Assembly: GCF_001296025.1 (NCBI RefSeq)
Contig: NZ_LJHV01000004.1
Coordinates: forward strand, 87,043 to 151,042
Source of the DNA: Porphyrobacter sp. AAP60
GTDB lineage: Bacteria > Pseudomonadota > Alphaproteobacteria > Sphingomonadales > Sphingomonadaceae
DNA: 64,000 nt
Reading direction: 5' to 3'
The position numbers were made by a program, and so were the translations under genes. The notes under the pieces were generated by a model. The model did no database searches and was not told where the DNA came from. It was given only the letters and a program-made list of their open reading frames with translations. Each line of letters begins with the position of its first letter. The first letter of the stretch is position 1. Shown in pieces: positions 9,678 through 18,966 of this stretch.

Positions 9678-10559
9678 ATGTTCAGCGGTTCGATACCCGC
9701 TCTGGTGACTCCTTTTCGCGGCGGGACGTTTGACGAGGCGGCCTTCCGGCGGCTGGTCGACTGGCAGATCGACAACGGCAGCGCTGCGCTGGTGCCATGC
9801 GGGACGACGGGGGAGGCCTCGACGCTCTCCAACGCCGAGCATCACCGCGTCATCGAAGTCTGTATCGAACAGGCAGCAGGGCGCGTACCGGTGATTGCGG
9901 GCTGCGGTTCCAACGACACCCGCAACGCGCAGTTGCACATGAACTTTGCCCGCAAGGCAGGCGCGGCGGCAGGCCTATGCGTTGCGCCTTATTATAACCG
10001 CCCCAGTCAGGCCGGGTTGATCGCGCATTTCAGCTATCTTGCGGAAAACTGCGAACTGCCGATCGTGCTCTACAATGTGCCAGCGCGCACCGTGACCGAT
10101 ATTCTCGATGATACGGTGGTGGAACTGGTGCGCAAATATCCCGAACGGATCATCGCCATCAAGGATGCGAGCGGCGATCTTTCGCGGGTCGCGGATCACC
10201 GCATGGGTATTGGGCGCGAATTCTGCCAGCTTTCGGGCAATGACGAGCTGTGGTTGCCCCACGCGGCGGCGGGCGGGCGCGGATGCATTTCGGTAACGGC
10301 CAATGTCGCGCCCAAGTTGTGTGCCGAGTTTCACGAAGCGATTGCCGCCAACGAACTCAAGAAGGCGCGGGAATTGAACGACCGCCTGTTCCCGCTGCAT
10401 TACGCGATGTTCTCGGACGCCAGCCCGGCGCCGGTGAAATATGCGCTGAGCCGCGTGCACGACTGGATCGAGCCTGAAGTGCGTCTGCCGCTGGTCGAAG
10501 CTTCCGAAGAGGCGAGGAAGGCCGTGGACGAGGCGCTGGTGCTGGCCGGGGTGCTTTAA
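9678..10559 (+). CDS. dapA: 4-hydroxy-tetrahydrodipicolinate synthase (lysine/DAP pathway)
   Basis: The 293-residue TIM-barrel aldolase condenses pyruvate with aspartate semialdehyde. It shows T43-T44 in the GTTGEAS loop, the proton-relay Y132 (LYNVPARTV) and the Schiff-base K162 (IIAIKDASGD), all at the positions expected from E. coli DapA (292 residues). The ATG at 9678 has an AGGA 8 nt upstream and gives the usual MFSGSIPALVTPF start; the ATG at 9672 is too close to that site. The gene is convergent with the aspartoacylase-like gene, with a 4-nt overlap of ends. Confidence 0.95.
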   Translation: MFSGSIPALVTPFRGGTFDEAAFRRLVDWQIDNGSAALVPCGTTGEASTLSNAEHHRVIEVCIEQAAGRVPVIAGCGSNDTRNAQLHMNFARKAGAAAGLCVAPYYNRPSQAGLIAHFSYLAENCELPIVLYNVPARTVTDILDDTVVELVRKYPERIIAIKDASGDLSRVADHRMGIGREFCQLSGNDELWLPHAAAGGRGCISVTANVAPKLCAEFHEAIAANELKKARELNDRLFPLHYAMFSDASPAPVKYALSRVHDWIEPEVRLPLVEASEEARKAVDEALVLAGVL

Positions 10560-11620
10560 ACCACCTCGTCTTCGTCCAGCAGCCGTTCTGCCGGGCCTTG
10601 CGGTTCGCTTGCCAGTATCGCTTCGGTGATGCTTTCGATCCGCGCGCCGATCCGTTCGGGGTGGTCGAGTTCGGCGATGTGGAACAAGGCATCGCCCTGA
10701 TGCACCACGGGCAGGGTGGCATGGCCGATGATGATGCCATCGACCGGGCTGCACATCGGCTGCGCATCCTCGCCAAACAATCCGCTGACCCGGCCCAGCA
10801 CATCGCCTTTCCTGACCGGAGCGCCGGATTCGCGCTCCATCTGCACCACGCCCCCGCGCGGCGCCCTGACCCAGACCGAGTGATTGGCCCGCGCCGGAAT
10901 GCCCACCGCGCCAAGGCCGTCATCTTCCTCGATCATCCCGAGATGGGCGAGCACGCGGTGCACGCCTGCCACCCCGGTTTCGATCGACAGCCTGTCAAAC
11001 CGCAGCGCCTCTCCCGCTTCAAACAACAGCATGTCGACGCCGTTTTTCCGGGCGAGGTCGCGCAACGATCCTTCGCGCAGGGGACTTTCGATGATCACCG
11101 GCGCGCCAAAAGCCATCGCCAGTTCGACCAGCCGGGCATTGCCTGCCGCAATGCGAACCTGCGGCAGGTTGTAACGGTGGATCGCGGCAGAATGCATGTC
11201 GATGCCGAGTTCGCAGCGTTCCACCACTTCGCGGTAGAAGATATTGGCGATCTGCCCGGCCAGCGATCCGCCCGCGCTGCCGGGAAAGCTACGGTTCAGA
11301 TCACGCCGGTCTGGCAAATAGCGTGAGCGGTTGAGAAAACCGAAGATATTGGCAACCGGCACCAGCAGCACCGTGCCCGCCATCTGCGCCGGATCGAGCG
11401 TTTGCGCCAGCCGCTGTATCACCGCGGTGCCGACAATCTCGTCCCCGTGGATTGCACCGCTGACGAACACTGCCGGGCCGGGGCGCGCACCGTGCAGCAC
11501 CCGCACCGCCAGCGACGATGCCGTTCCGGTCGCCATGGTGGTGATCGGAAAGGCGACATCCCCCGCAGTGCCGGGGCTGATGTCAATTCCGCCGATCGTG
11601 AAGGCTTCGCTTGTCGCCAT
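10556..11620 (-). CDS. Succinylglutamate desuccinylase / aspartoacylase family zinc hydrolase
   Basis: The 354-residue protein has a carboxypeptidase-like zinc fold with [11 protein letters not shown] (His and Glu zinc ligands) and [13 protein letters not shown] (second His). A C-terminal beta domain contains [26 protein letters not shown], which resembles a biotinyl/lipoyl-like barrel. Family members hydrolyse N-acyl amino acids; the substrate is not clear here. I chose the ATG at 11620 because codons upstream run through low-complexity sequence toward the smpB promoter. The gene is divergent from smpB. Confidence 0.85.
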   Translation of the reverse strand: MATSEAFTIGGIDISPGTAGDVAFPITTMATGTASSLAVRVLHGARPGPAVFVSGAIHGDEIVGTAVIQRLAQTLDPAQMAGTVLLVPVANIFGFLNRSRYLPDRRDLNRSFPGSAGGSLAGQIANIFYREVVERCELGIDMHSAAIHRYNLPQVRIAAGNARLVELAMAFGAPVIIESPLREGSLRDLARKNGVDMLLFEAGEALRFDRLSIETGVAGVHRVLAHLGMIEEDDGLGAVGIPARANHSVWVRAPRGGVVQMERESGAPVRKGDVLGRVSGLFGEDAQPMCSPVDGIIIGHATLPVVHQGDALFHIAELDHPERIGARIESITEAILASEPQGPAERLLDEDEVV

Positions 11621-11739
11621 CCGGTTGCATTCCCCCTTGCCTCTCTGCCGAGGACTACGCGGGCATAGGCCAAAGCGCAAAGCGCGCGTTTGTTTTGCCC
11701 CTCGCTTTTTATCGGTCGCGCGCCTACATCGCGCGTCCC

Positions 11740-12222
11740 ATGGCACGCCCCAAACCCGTTACCTTCGACAAGCTCAAGATCGTCGCCGAAAACCGCCGCG
11801 CGCGGTTCGATTACTATATCGAGGACACCTTCGAAGCCGGACTGGCCTTGCAGGGCACCGAGGTGAAAGCCTTGAGGGCGGGCGAGGCGAGCATTGCCGA
11901 AAGCTATGCCGAGGTGAAGGACGGGCAGGTCTGGCTGATCAATGCCAACATCCCCGAATACAGCCACGGCAACCGCCTGAACCACGAGCCGCGCCGCCCG
12001 CGCAAACTGCTGCTGCACGAACGCGAGATCGAGAAGTTCGTCGGCGCGGTGGAGCGCAAAGGCATGACGCTGGTGCCGCTGATGGTTTACTTCAACCGCA
12101 CCGGACGCGCGAAGGTGGAACTGGCGCTGGCCAAGGGCAAGCAGAACCATGACAAGCGCGCCACGATCAAGGATCGTGACTGGAAGCGCGACAAGGCGCG
12201 CCTGATGCGCGACCGCGGCTGA
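11740..12222 (+). CDS. smpB: SsrA-binding protein SmpB (trans-translation)
   Basis: The 160-residue protein has the SmpB core: [44 protein letters not shown] and KLLLHEREI. It also has the lysine/arginine-rich tail [17 protein letters not shown] that enters the mRNA channel. It carries tmRNA to stalled ribosomes. The tmRNA gene is not in this window. The ATG at 11740 gives the usual MARPKPVTF start; the frame upstream overlaps the neighbouring promoter region. Confidence 0.95.
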   Translation: MARPKPVTFDKLKIVAENRRARFDYYIEDTFEAGLALQGTEVKALRAGEASIAESYAEVKDGQVWLINANIPEYSHGNRLNHEPRRPRKLLLHEREIEKFVGAVERKGMTLVPLMVYFNRTGRAKVELALAKGKQNHDKRATIKDRDWKRDKARLMRDRG

Positions 12223-12364
12223 AAAAATTCTGCGAAGGGTGCGATTCATGCCTTGGTCAGCACTGCCGCGCTACCCATATGCACGTGACCATGCTGGCTG
12301 ATCCGACCTTCTGCAATAATGCGCTTCCGGGCTTTGCATTGGCGCCGACAGTTTTGGTGCGCGC

Positions 12365-12985
12365 ATGACCACGCCAATCCCCGATCCCGCGCCCCGCCGT
12401 GCCACAGGCTGGCGATCAAAGACCTGGGCGATGGATCTTATCCGCAAACACACACCCACGCGCGAAGGCATGGCGAAGAACAAGTATCTCGCCCCGATTG
12501 CGCACCGTTTCCTGTCACCGGAATTGTGGCGTTTCACCCGCCGCTCGGTGCCGCGCGGCGTGGCGCTGGGGCTGTTTGCGGCCTTTATCATCCCGCTGGG
12601 CCAGGTGTTCCTTGCCGCGTTTCTCGCCCTGCCGTCGCGCGCCAATGTGCCGCTGGCGGCGCTGGTTACGTTTGTCACCAACCCGTTTACCCTGCCGTTC
12701 TGGCTGGTGATTGCCAACAAGGTCGGCAATTTCACGCTGCGGCTGGATGCGGCTGGCCCCGCGCTTGCCCACGCCCGGATGGAATCGACCACATGGGCGC
12801 TGGTAGTCGATTTCTTTCAGATGGCCGGCGTCACCATTGTTGGCTTTGGTGTGCTGGCGGCGGTCGCTCCGATGGTGGGTTATTTCGTTTCTGTCTGGGT
12901 CTGGCGCGCCGTAGTGTCCCGCAGGCGAGCCAGACGGTTGAAGACCATGGAAGCGCGTCTCGACCAGCGGCTCGGCTCGCAGTAG
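12365..12985 (+). CDS. DUF2062 membrane protein
   Basis: The 206-residue protein has the DUF2062 pattern: an amphipathic basic N-terminus, RSVPRGVALGLFAAFIIPLGQ, then hydrophobic helices with VTNPFTLPFWL and a late helix VGYFVSVWVWRAVV, ending in a basic cytosolic tail. It is likely an inner-membrane protein. The biochemical role is not known. It lies 69 nt before cckA on the same strand and may be co-transcribed with it. Confidence 0.85.
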   Translation: MTTPIPDPAPRRATGWRSKTWAMDLIRKHTPTREGMAKNKYLAPIAHRFLSPELWRFTRRSVPRGVALGLFAAFIIPLGQVFLAAFLALPSRANVPLAALVTFVTNPFTLPFWLVIANKVGNFTLRLDAAGPALAHARMESTTWALVVDFFQMAGVTIVGFGVLAAVAPMVGYFVSVWVWRAVVSRRRARRLKTMEARLDQRLGSQ

Positions 12986-13054
12986 GAGAGGCTCCGGGTC
13001 AGCCGCGCGCATTGGCGCGGGCGGCAGGCCGAACGAGTTACAGGAGCCTCCCGC

Positions 13055-15571
13055 TTGTCCCGCCACAACGGCACCCGTTCTGATCGCGCTGCCTATGCCC
13101 CCACCGCAACCGGCACTGCAACCGTTGCCGAAACCGGCGCGGGTATCCAGCCAACATGGCTGCTGCCCGGCCTTGGGGCTGCGCTGCTGCTGAGCGCGGC
13201 AGTGCTTTATGTCGCCACCGCCAGCTGGCTGGTTGCATTGGCCTTTCTTCTGGGAGCAGGGGTGCTGCTGGGCGGCGTAGTGGTGCTTGACCGGATGCGC
13301 AGCGAGCCTTTGGCAGAAGCGCAAAGCGCGCCCGACTGGACAGTCACAGTCGCCGCGATCGAGCGCGAGGGCGAGGCGATCGCGATTACAGATCGCGCCA
13401 ATCGCATGGTGTGCGCCAACAGCCTGTTCGTCGAACATTTCGGCGTCGGCGCGGCGCCGCCCGCGCTGCCATTTGCGCGCGAGGCGGTGGAAGCGGTGAC
13501 ATTGCTGGCGCGCATTGCGTGGCGCGATGGTGCGTCCGCGCTCGACAAGGTCGAAGGGCAGGACGAATCCGAATGGCAGATTTCCGCGCAGCGGGCCGGG
13601 CGGGGCGAAGATCACCTGATCTGGCGGTTGCGCCCGATTGTTCGCGCACGCGGCACCGATCTTGGCGCGCTCGATCTGGCCGGGCCGTTCGGCAAGATGC
13701 TGAGCCGGGCCGGGATCGAAACCGCGATAACCCGTGCCGATGGCGTGATCCGCGCCGTCAGCGCCGGCTTTGCCGAGCGCGCCGCAGGGGACGAACGCGC
13801 CACGCTGATGGGGCAGGATTTCGTCAGCTTCCTGCGCTCTGACGAACGCGACCGGATATTCTTCGCCCGCGAAGGGCGCGGCGGAACGCCGCAGACGCTG
13901 GTGGATATTCCGCTGGTCGATCCCGAAACGCAAAGCGCGCCCGCCGGGCCTGACGAGGCGACATCGCTGATGCTGCTGATCGATAGCGGCGTGGGCATCG
14001 GTTCGGGCTGGGACGGGGCATCACACGCGGGTGTCGCGCAGCTTGATGCCTTGCTGGCGCAATTGCCGTTGGGCCTTGCGATGACCGATCGTGACGGACG
14101 CTTCCTGTTCGGCAACGAAGCCTTCCTTCGTTCGGTCGGGCGCGAAGGGCGGGGGCTGCCAGCCTTCCCGACCGATCTGGTAACGCGCGAAGACAAGGCG
14201 GCGCTGTCCGATGCGGTGCGCCGCCACGGGCGTGGGCCTTCGACCAGCGGCGATGTGGCGGTGCGGCTGGTCAATTCGCCTGAGGAACCCGTGTCGCTCG
14301 GCCTTGCTGGCGTGCGCGGGCTGGGCGAGGCGGCGGTGCTGCTGAGCCTTGCGGATTCGTCTCAGGAAAACCAGTTGCGGCGGCAGGTGGCGCAGGCGAC
14401 CAAAATGCAGGCCGTGGGGCAACTGGCAGGCGGAGTCGCGCATGATTTCAACAACGTGCTGACCGCCATCATCGGCACCTGCGATCTGATGCTGTTGCGC
14501 CACATTCCGGGTGACAGCGACTATGATGATATCCAGCAGATCCGCGCCAATTCCAACCGCGCCGCTGCGCTGACGCGGCAATTGCTCGCCTTCTCGCGTC
14601 AGCAGACCCTGCGGCCGGAAGTGATCCAGCTGCCTGACGTCGTCAGCGAGGTCAGCCCGCTGATCAAGCGGCTGCTGGGCGAAAAGATCACCTATTACGT
14701 GCAGCATGATCGCAATCTTGGCGCGGTGCGGGCCGATCCGCAGCAGATGGAACAGGTGATCATGAACCTGGCAGTCAATGCCCGCGATGCGATCCAGTCG
14801 CGCGGAAACGGGATGGGGCGGATTTCACTCTACACGCGAACGTTGCAGGCCAGGCAGGTGATCCAGCTTGGCTCGGAAGTGCTGCCTGCCGCCGATTACA
14901 CTGTGCTGATCGTGCAGGACACCGGCGGGGGCATTGCGCCGCACGTGCTGCCCAAGCTGTTCGAACCGTTCTTCACCACCAAGGAACAGGGCAAGGGCAC
15001 AGGGCTTGGCTTGTCGACCGCCTACGGGATCGTCAAGCAATCAGGCGGGTTCATCTTCGCCGACAACGTCACCGATAAGACCGGCCACCCCACCGGCGCG
15101 CGGTTCACTGTCTATTTCCCCGTCCACCGCGGCGAAGCACCCAAGAAACGCGAAGCCGCACCGCTGGTATCGTCCGACTGGTCGGCTGGCGGCAAGCTGC
15201 TGCTGGTCGAGGATGAGGACATGGTGCGCATCGTCGCAGAACGCGCACTGGCCCGCGCTGGCTATGAAGTGACCGCCTGCGCCAATGGCGAAGAGGGGCT
15301 GGCCGCGATTCTCGAAGGCAGCACGCAGTTCGATATTGTCGTCAGCGATGTGGTGATGCCGGGGATGGATGGCCCTGCAATGGTGCGCGCGATCCGTGCA
15401 AAACTGCCGAACATGCCGGTGCTGTTCATGTCGGGCTATGCCGAGGAACAGCTGCGCCGCGACATCGACATTCCCGACATGCACTTCATCGCCAAGCCCT
15501 TCAGCGTCGCGTCGATCGGCGACAAGGTCGGTGCGGTGCTGCAACAGGCGCGTGCAGACGAGAGGGCCTGA
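13055..15571 (+). CDS. cckA: Cell-cycle hybrid histidine kinase CckA
   Basis: The 838-residue protein has two N-terminal transmembrane helices (about 33-77), two PAS-like regions (roughly 100-300 and 325-430) and a HisKA domain with H463 in GGVAHDFNNVL. The ATPase domain has an N-box near residue 571 (NLAVNARDAI) and G-boxes DTGGGIA and GKGTGLGLSTAYG. The C-terminal receiver has phospho-acceptor D765 (VVSDVVMPGMDG). In alphaproteobacteria CckA phosphorylates ChpT, which passes phosphate to CtrA and CpdR; cpdR is also in this window. The start is a TTG with AGGAG 8 nt upstream (13042-13046). Confidence 0.93.
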   Translation: MSRHNGTRSDRAAYAPTATGTATVAETGAGIQPTWLLPGLGAALLLSAAVLYVATASWLVALAFLLGAGVLLGGVVVLDRMRSEPLAEAQSAPDWTVTVAAIEREGEAIAITDRANRMVCANSLFVEHFGVGAAPPALPFAREAVEAVTLLARIAWRDGASALDKVEGQDESEWQISAQRAGRGEDHLIWRLRPIVRARGTDLGALDLAGPFGKMLSRAGIETAITRADGVIRAVSAGFAERAAGDERATLMGQDFVSFLRSDERDRIFFAREGRGGTPQTLVDIPLVDPETQSAPAGPDEATSLMLLIDSGVGIGSGWDGASHAGVAQLDALLAQLPLGLAMTDRDGRFLFGNEAFLRSVGREGRGLPAFPTDLVTREDKAALSDAVRRHGRGPSTSGDVAVRLVNSPEEPVSLGLAGVRGLGEAAVLLSLADSSQENQLRRQVAQATKMQAVGQLAGGVAHDFNNVLTAIIGTCDLMLLRHIPGDSDYDDIQQIRANSNRAAALTRQLLAFSRQQTLRPEVIQLPDVVSEVSPLIKRLLGEKITYYVQHDRNLGAVRADPQQMEQVIMNLAVNARDAIQSRGNGMGRISLYTRTLQARQVIQLGSEVLPAADYTVLIVQDTGGGIAPHVLPKLFEPFFTTKEQGKGTGLGLSTAYGIVKQSGGFIFADNVTDKTGHPTGARFTVYFPVHRGEAPKKREAAPLVSSDWSAGGKLLLVEDEDMVRIVAERALARAGYEVTACANGEEGLAAILEGSTQFDIVVSDVVMPGMDGPAMVRAIRAKLPNMPVLFMSGYAEEQLRRDIDIPDMHFIAKPFSVASIGDKVGAVLQQARADERA

Positions 15572-15640
15572 CACGGCGCGGGAAAACTGCCTGACAGCGC
15601 CTCGTTCACCTTGGATAAATTGCGCAGATCGCTCATAAAC

Positions 15641-15659
15641 CCCTCCTGAGGCAGGAGGG
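15641..15659 (+). promoter_or_regulatory. Perfect 7-bp hairpin that buries the Shine-Dalgarno of the next gene
   Basis: CCCTCCT (15641-15647), a 5-nt loop GAGGC, and AGGAGGG (15653-15659) form a perfect GC-rich stem. AGGAGG is the ribosome site of the DUF4139 gene that starts 6 nt downstream, so it would be hidden when the hairpin forms. No T-tract follows, which argues against a terminator of cckA. Whether the stem controls translation (an RNA switch or thermometer) is an inference. Confidence 0.6.
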
Positions 15660-15664
15660 ACGAT

Positions 15665-17170
15665 ATGATCAATCGCAAAGCTGTGTGTGCAAGCGGGATT
15701 TCGGCAGCAGCGCTGGCGGCTGTGGGGCTGGCAGCGGCGGCAACAGCGCAGTCGCTCCCCGATCCTGACGCCACGGCTCAGGGCGATGTCTCGCTCACCA
15801 TCTACAACGGCGGCACCACGCTGGTGCAGGACGTGCGGCAGTTGAACATCGCAGGCGGCGTCAGCCGGGTCGAGTTCCCCGATGTCTCGGCCAGCATCCG
15901 GCCCGAAACGCTCAGCTTCGCCGCCGCCGATACCACGATCATCGAACAGAACTTCGATTTCGATCTGCTCACCCCCACCAAGCTGATGGAAAAGGCGATC
16001 GGGCAAACCGTGACCCTGCTGCGTACCAACCCCGCCACCGGCACCGAAACCCGCGAGCGCGCCAAAGTGCTCTCGACCGCAGGCGGCGTGGTGATCCAGA
16101 TCGGCGACCGGATCGAAGTGCTGCGCGACGATGGCCTGCCCGTGCGCGTGATCTTCGACCGCGTGCCGCCCAACCTGCGCGCCCGGCCCACGCTCTCGGT
16201 CAATCTCGACTCCGCCCGCGCCGGCACGCGCCCCGTTTCGCTGCGCTATCTCACCGGCGGCCTGGGGTGGAGCGCCGATTATGTCGCGCTTTACAACGAG
16301 GCTGCGAACACCATCGATATGCAGGGCTGGGTTACGCTGACCAACAACACCGGCACCACATTCCACCGTGCCGACACCGTGCTGGTCGCCGGGAACCCGA
16401 ACAGCGGGGGCGGGCGCAGCTTCGGCAGCCGCGGCATGACCCGCGCCGGAACCGAGGCGGCCGCGCGCGAACGGCTCGGCGATTTCTACCTCTACCCGAT
16501 CACGGCCCGCACCACCGTTGCCAATGCGCAGACCAAGCAGGTGAGCTTCCTTGATGTGCAGGCCGTGCCCGCGCGCAAGGTCTATTCCATCTCCGTCGGC
16601 TGGGAACAGAACGACGAAGACCCGCGCAACGTGCAAAGCCGCATCGCCTTTTCCTCGTCAAGGAACCAGGGGCTGGGCGATGCACTGCCCGCTGGCACCG
16701 TGCGCTTTTACCAGCGCGACCGCGAAGGCACCCCGCAATTCATCGGCGAAAACGGCATCGGCCACACCCCGATGGGCAGCGAATTGTCGCTGGTAACGGG
16801 CGACGCCTTCGACATCACGGTAAAGGCCGAGGTGGAAAAGCGCGAAACCATTACCGGCGCCGAGTGGGAAAAGAGCGCGCGTTACCGCGTATTCGAAGGT
16901 GGCAGGTTGGTGCAGGAGGTGCAGGCCGAACGGCCCAAGACCTTCTATCGCACCACCATGCGTTACACCCTCACCAACGCCAAGGCAGAGCCCGTCGCGG
17001 TCGAAGTGACGCAGAACGGCCTGTCCCGAAGCTGGTGGGGCAATGATACCCGCGTCACCTTTGAAGATATTACAGGCGAACAGATGAACGCCGACCGGCG
17101 GCGCTACACCGTCCCCGTCCCTGCCGAGGGCGAGCGGGTGATCCGCGTCACCTACGAAACGCGGTATTGA
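15665..17170 (+). CDS. DUF4139 domain exported protein (first of tandem pair)
   Basis: The 501-residue protein has a signal peptide (about residues 1-28, ending ATAQS). DUF4139-type sequence follows: LTIYNGGTTLVQDVRQL near the N-terminus, VTLLRTNPATGTETRERAKVLS, and RYLTGGLGWSADYVALYNE plus the WVTLTNNTG strand in the middle. Related proteins carry a beta-rich mucoidy-inhibitor A-like fold; the role is not established. Its ribosome site sits within a hairpin. It ends 11 nt before the ATG chosen for the second DUF4139 gene. Confidence 0.85.
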   Translation: MINRKAVCASGISAAALAAVGLAAAATAQSLPDPDATAQGDVSLTIYNGGTTLVQDVRQLNIAGGVSRVEFPDVSASIRPETLSFAAADTTIIEQNFDFDLLTPTKLMEKAIGQTVTLLRTNPATGTETRERAKVLSTAGGVVIQIGDRIEVLRDDGLPVRVIFDRVPPNLRARPTLSVNLDSARAGTRPVSLRYLTGGLGWSADYVALYNEAANTIDMQGWVTLTNNTGTTFHRADTVLVAGNPNSGGGRSFGSRGMTRAGTEAAARERLGDFYLYPITARTTVANAQTKQVSFLDVQAVPARKVYSISVGWEQNDEDPRNVQSRIAFSSSRNQGLGDALPAGTVRFYQRDREGTPQFIGENGIGHTPMGSELSLVTGDAFDITVKAEVEKRETITGAEWEKSARYRVFEGGRLVQEVQAERPKTFYRTTMRYTLTNAKAEPVAVEVTQNGLSRSWWGNDTRVTFEDITGEQMNADRRRYTVPVPAEGERVIRVTYETRY

Positions 17171-17181
17171 GGGCGCGGGCG

Positions 17182-18837
17182 ATGCGCCTCGCCGTGACAT
17201 GTATGCTGGCTCTGGCGGCAGGCATCGCTGTGCCTGTCGCTGCACGCGAGGTGGTCGATGCCTCGCCACCGACCGATCTTTCGGTTTCGATCTACCGCGA
17301 TCCCGACCGCGATGTAGACGCGCCGCTGAACCGCAATTACCCGCAAGGCTTCGCGATGATCAGCGAAACCCGCCGGGTGACGCTGCCCAAGGGCGAATCC
17401 ACCATCCGTTTCGAAGGCGTGGCCGAGGGGATGGTGGGCGTGTCCGCCATTGTCACCGGCCTTCCCGGCGGCACGATCGAGAAAAACCGCAACGCCCAGC
17501 TGCTGTCGCCCGCAGCGCTGGTGGACGGGACGCTGGGTAACCGGGTGACGATCACTCGCACCAATCCCGCCACGGGCGAGACACGCAGCGAACAGGCGGT
17601 TGTGCGCACGCGGGCTGATGGCGGGCTGGTGCTGCAAACCGGGCAGGGGTTCGAAGCGGTGCGCTGTGCGGGCCTCCCCGAAAAGCTCACCTTCGATCGC
17701 GTGCCCGCCGGACTGTCTGCCGCGCCGGTCTATTCGGTCGATACCCGTTCGGACGCGGGCGGCAGTTACGATGTGACGCTGACCTACCTTGCCTGGGGCT
17801 TTGACTGGCAGGCCAATTATGTCGGCACCATGCTGGACAATGTTGATGGCGGGGGTGATGCCGGGGGCGATGGCGAAGGCTTCACCATGCGGCTGCTCAG
17901 CTGGCTGACGCTGTTGAACGATAACGGCCAGAGCTTTGACAAGGCCAGGCTCCAGATCATTGCGGGCAGGCTCAATGTCGAAAGCGATTTCCAAAGTCTG
18001 GCCGATCCGCCCACAGCCGATCCGCTGCGGCTGACCTGCTATCCGTTCGGCAGCACGGCGGCAGGATCGCCGGTGCCCGATTACGGCCCCGTGCCGCCCC
18101 CGCCGCCGCCTCCACCTGCGATGGCCTATGCGCCGATGGAGGCCGAGATGATCACCGTCACTGCATCGCGCATGCGGATGGAAGATGTGGGCGAATCCGC
18201 CGCAGTCATCACCGCTGACGAGGAAAATCTCGGTGATCTCAAGCTGTTCCGCGTACCGGGCCGCGTCGATGTTTCGGCCAAGGGGATGAAGCAGGTTGCC
18301 TTCCTCAACAAGGACGCGGTGAAGGCACGGTTCCTCTATCAGGCGGCTTGCGATCCCTATGCGTGGATCGGCGATGGTGACGAACCGCAACCTGCCAGCG
18401 TCCTGCTGGTAACCAAGAACGAAACCGCCAAAGGCCTCGGTATCGCACTGCCCCAGGGGCAGATGACGCTGTATGAGCCGACGCAGCGAGGCCCGCAGCT
18501 GGCAGGACAGGTGTCTTTGCGCGATTATGCGCGCGGGCAGGATATCGAGCTGGAACTCAATGACAGTGCGCAGGTGTTCACCCGCTGCGCCGCGACCAGT
18601 GACAATGCTGATCCCGATGATGGGCGCAAGTGGATGAACATGCGCGCCGAGCTCACCAACGCCAATCCGCACGCGATCACGCTGCGCCTGCAACTGGGCA
18701 GGGGCGGGGAATATGACATCCGCTTTCCGCGCCACAAGGTGGTGGTGAAGAACGGCTACCAGACCGTCGAGCTGACGGTGCCAGCCAGCCAGAGCCGCAC
18801 ATTCGATTGGAAGCTGCGTAACGCAGTGGCTGATTGA
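17182..18837 (+). CDS. DUF4139 domain exported protein with proline-rich linker (second of tandem pair)
   Basis: The 551-residue protein has a signal peptide (MRLAVTCMLALAAGIAVPVAA). It repeats the plan of its neighbour: VTITRTNPATGETRSEQAVV, LTYLAWGFDWQANYVG, and the LLSWLTLLNDNGQSF strand. An eight-proline run at about residues 305-312 is followed by MITVTASRMRMEDVGESAAVIT, which resembles the plug start of TonB-dependent receptors. Two cysteines occur (YQAACDPYAW, TRCAATSD). I chose the ATG at 17182; a TTG at 17167 is also in frame and would overlap the upstream stop. Confidence 0.8.
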   Translation: MRLAVTCMLALAAGIAVPVAAREVVDASPPTDLSVSIYRDPDRDVDAPLNRNYPQGFAMISETRRVTLPKGESTIRFEGVAEGMVGVSAIVTGLPGGTIEKNRNAQLLSPAALVDGTLGNRVTITRTNPATGETRSEQAVVRTRADGGLVLQTGQGFEAVRCAGLPEKLTFDRVPAGLSAAPVYSVDTRSDAGGSYDVTLTYLAWGFDWQANYVGTMLDNVDGGGDAGGDGEGFTMRLLSWLTLLNDNGQSFDKARLQIIAGRLNVESDFQSLADPPTADPLRLTCYPFGSTAAGSPVPDYGPVPPPPPPPPAMAYAPMEAEMITVTASRMRMEDVGESAAVITADEENLGDLKLFRVPGRVDVSAKGMKQVAFLNKDAVKARFLYQAACDPYAWIGDGDEPQPASVLLVTKNETAKGLGIALPQGQMTLYEPTQRGPQLAGQVSLRDYARGQDIELELNDSAQVFTRCAATSDNADPDDGRKWMNMRAELTNANPHAITLRLQLGRGGEYDIRFPRHKVVVKNGYQTVELTVPASQSRTFDWKLRNAVAD

Positions 18838-18868
18838 CCGACGCGGTGCACGCGTAGGAATTATTTTC

Positions 18869-18883
18869 GTTCCCTACTTGTTC
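18869..18883 (+). promoter_or_regulatory. SOS box (LexA operator) of recA
   Basis: GTTC-CCTACTT-GTTC matches the alphaproteobacterial LexA operator GTTC-N7-GTTC exactly. It lies 83 nt before the recA start. It overlaps a plausible promoter: TTGTTC at 18878-18883 as -35 and, 17 nt on, TACATG at 18901-18906 as -10. The promoter call is weak, but the operator call is strong. TTGTTC and GAACAA (18889-18894) also form an inverted repeat. Confidence 0.88.
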
Positions 18884-18966
18884 CATGAGAACAAACGCGA
18901 TACATGGGCTCCACGGGGCGGCGGAAAACTGCTTGCCACCTCTGGTCAATCGAAGGAGCGCATGCG

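Noticed and set aside
18841..18870. ACGCG-GTGCA-CGCGT followed by an AT-rich stretch as terminator of the second DUF4139 gene.
   Set aside because: The stem is only 5 bp and the T-run is broken; it is too weak.
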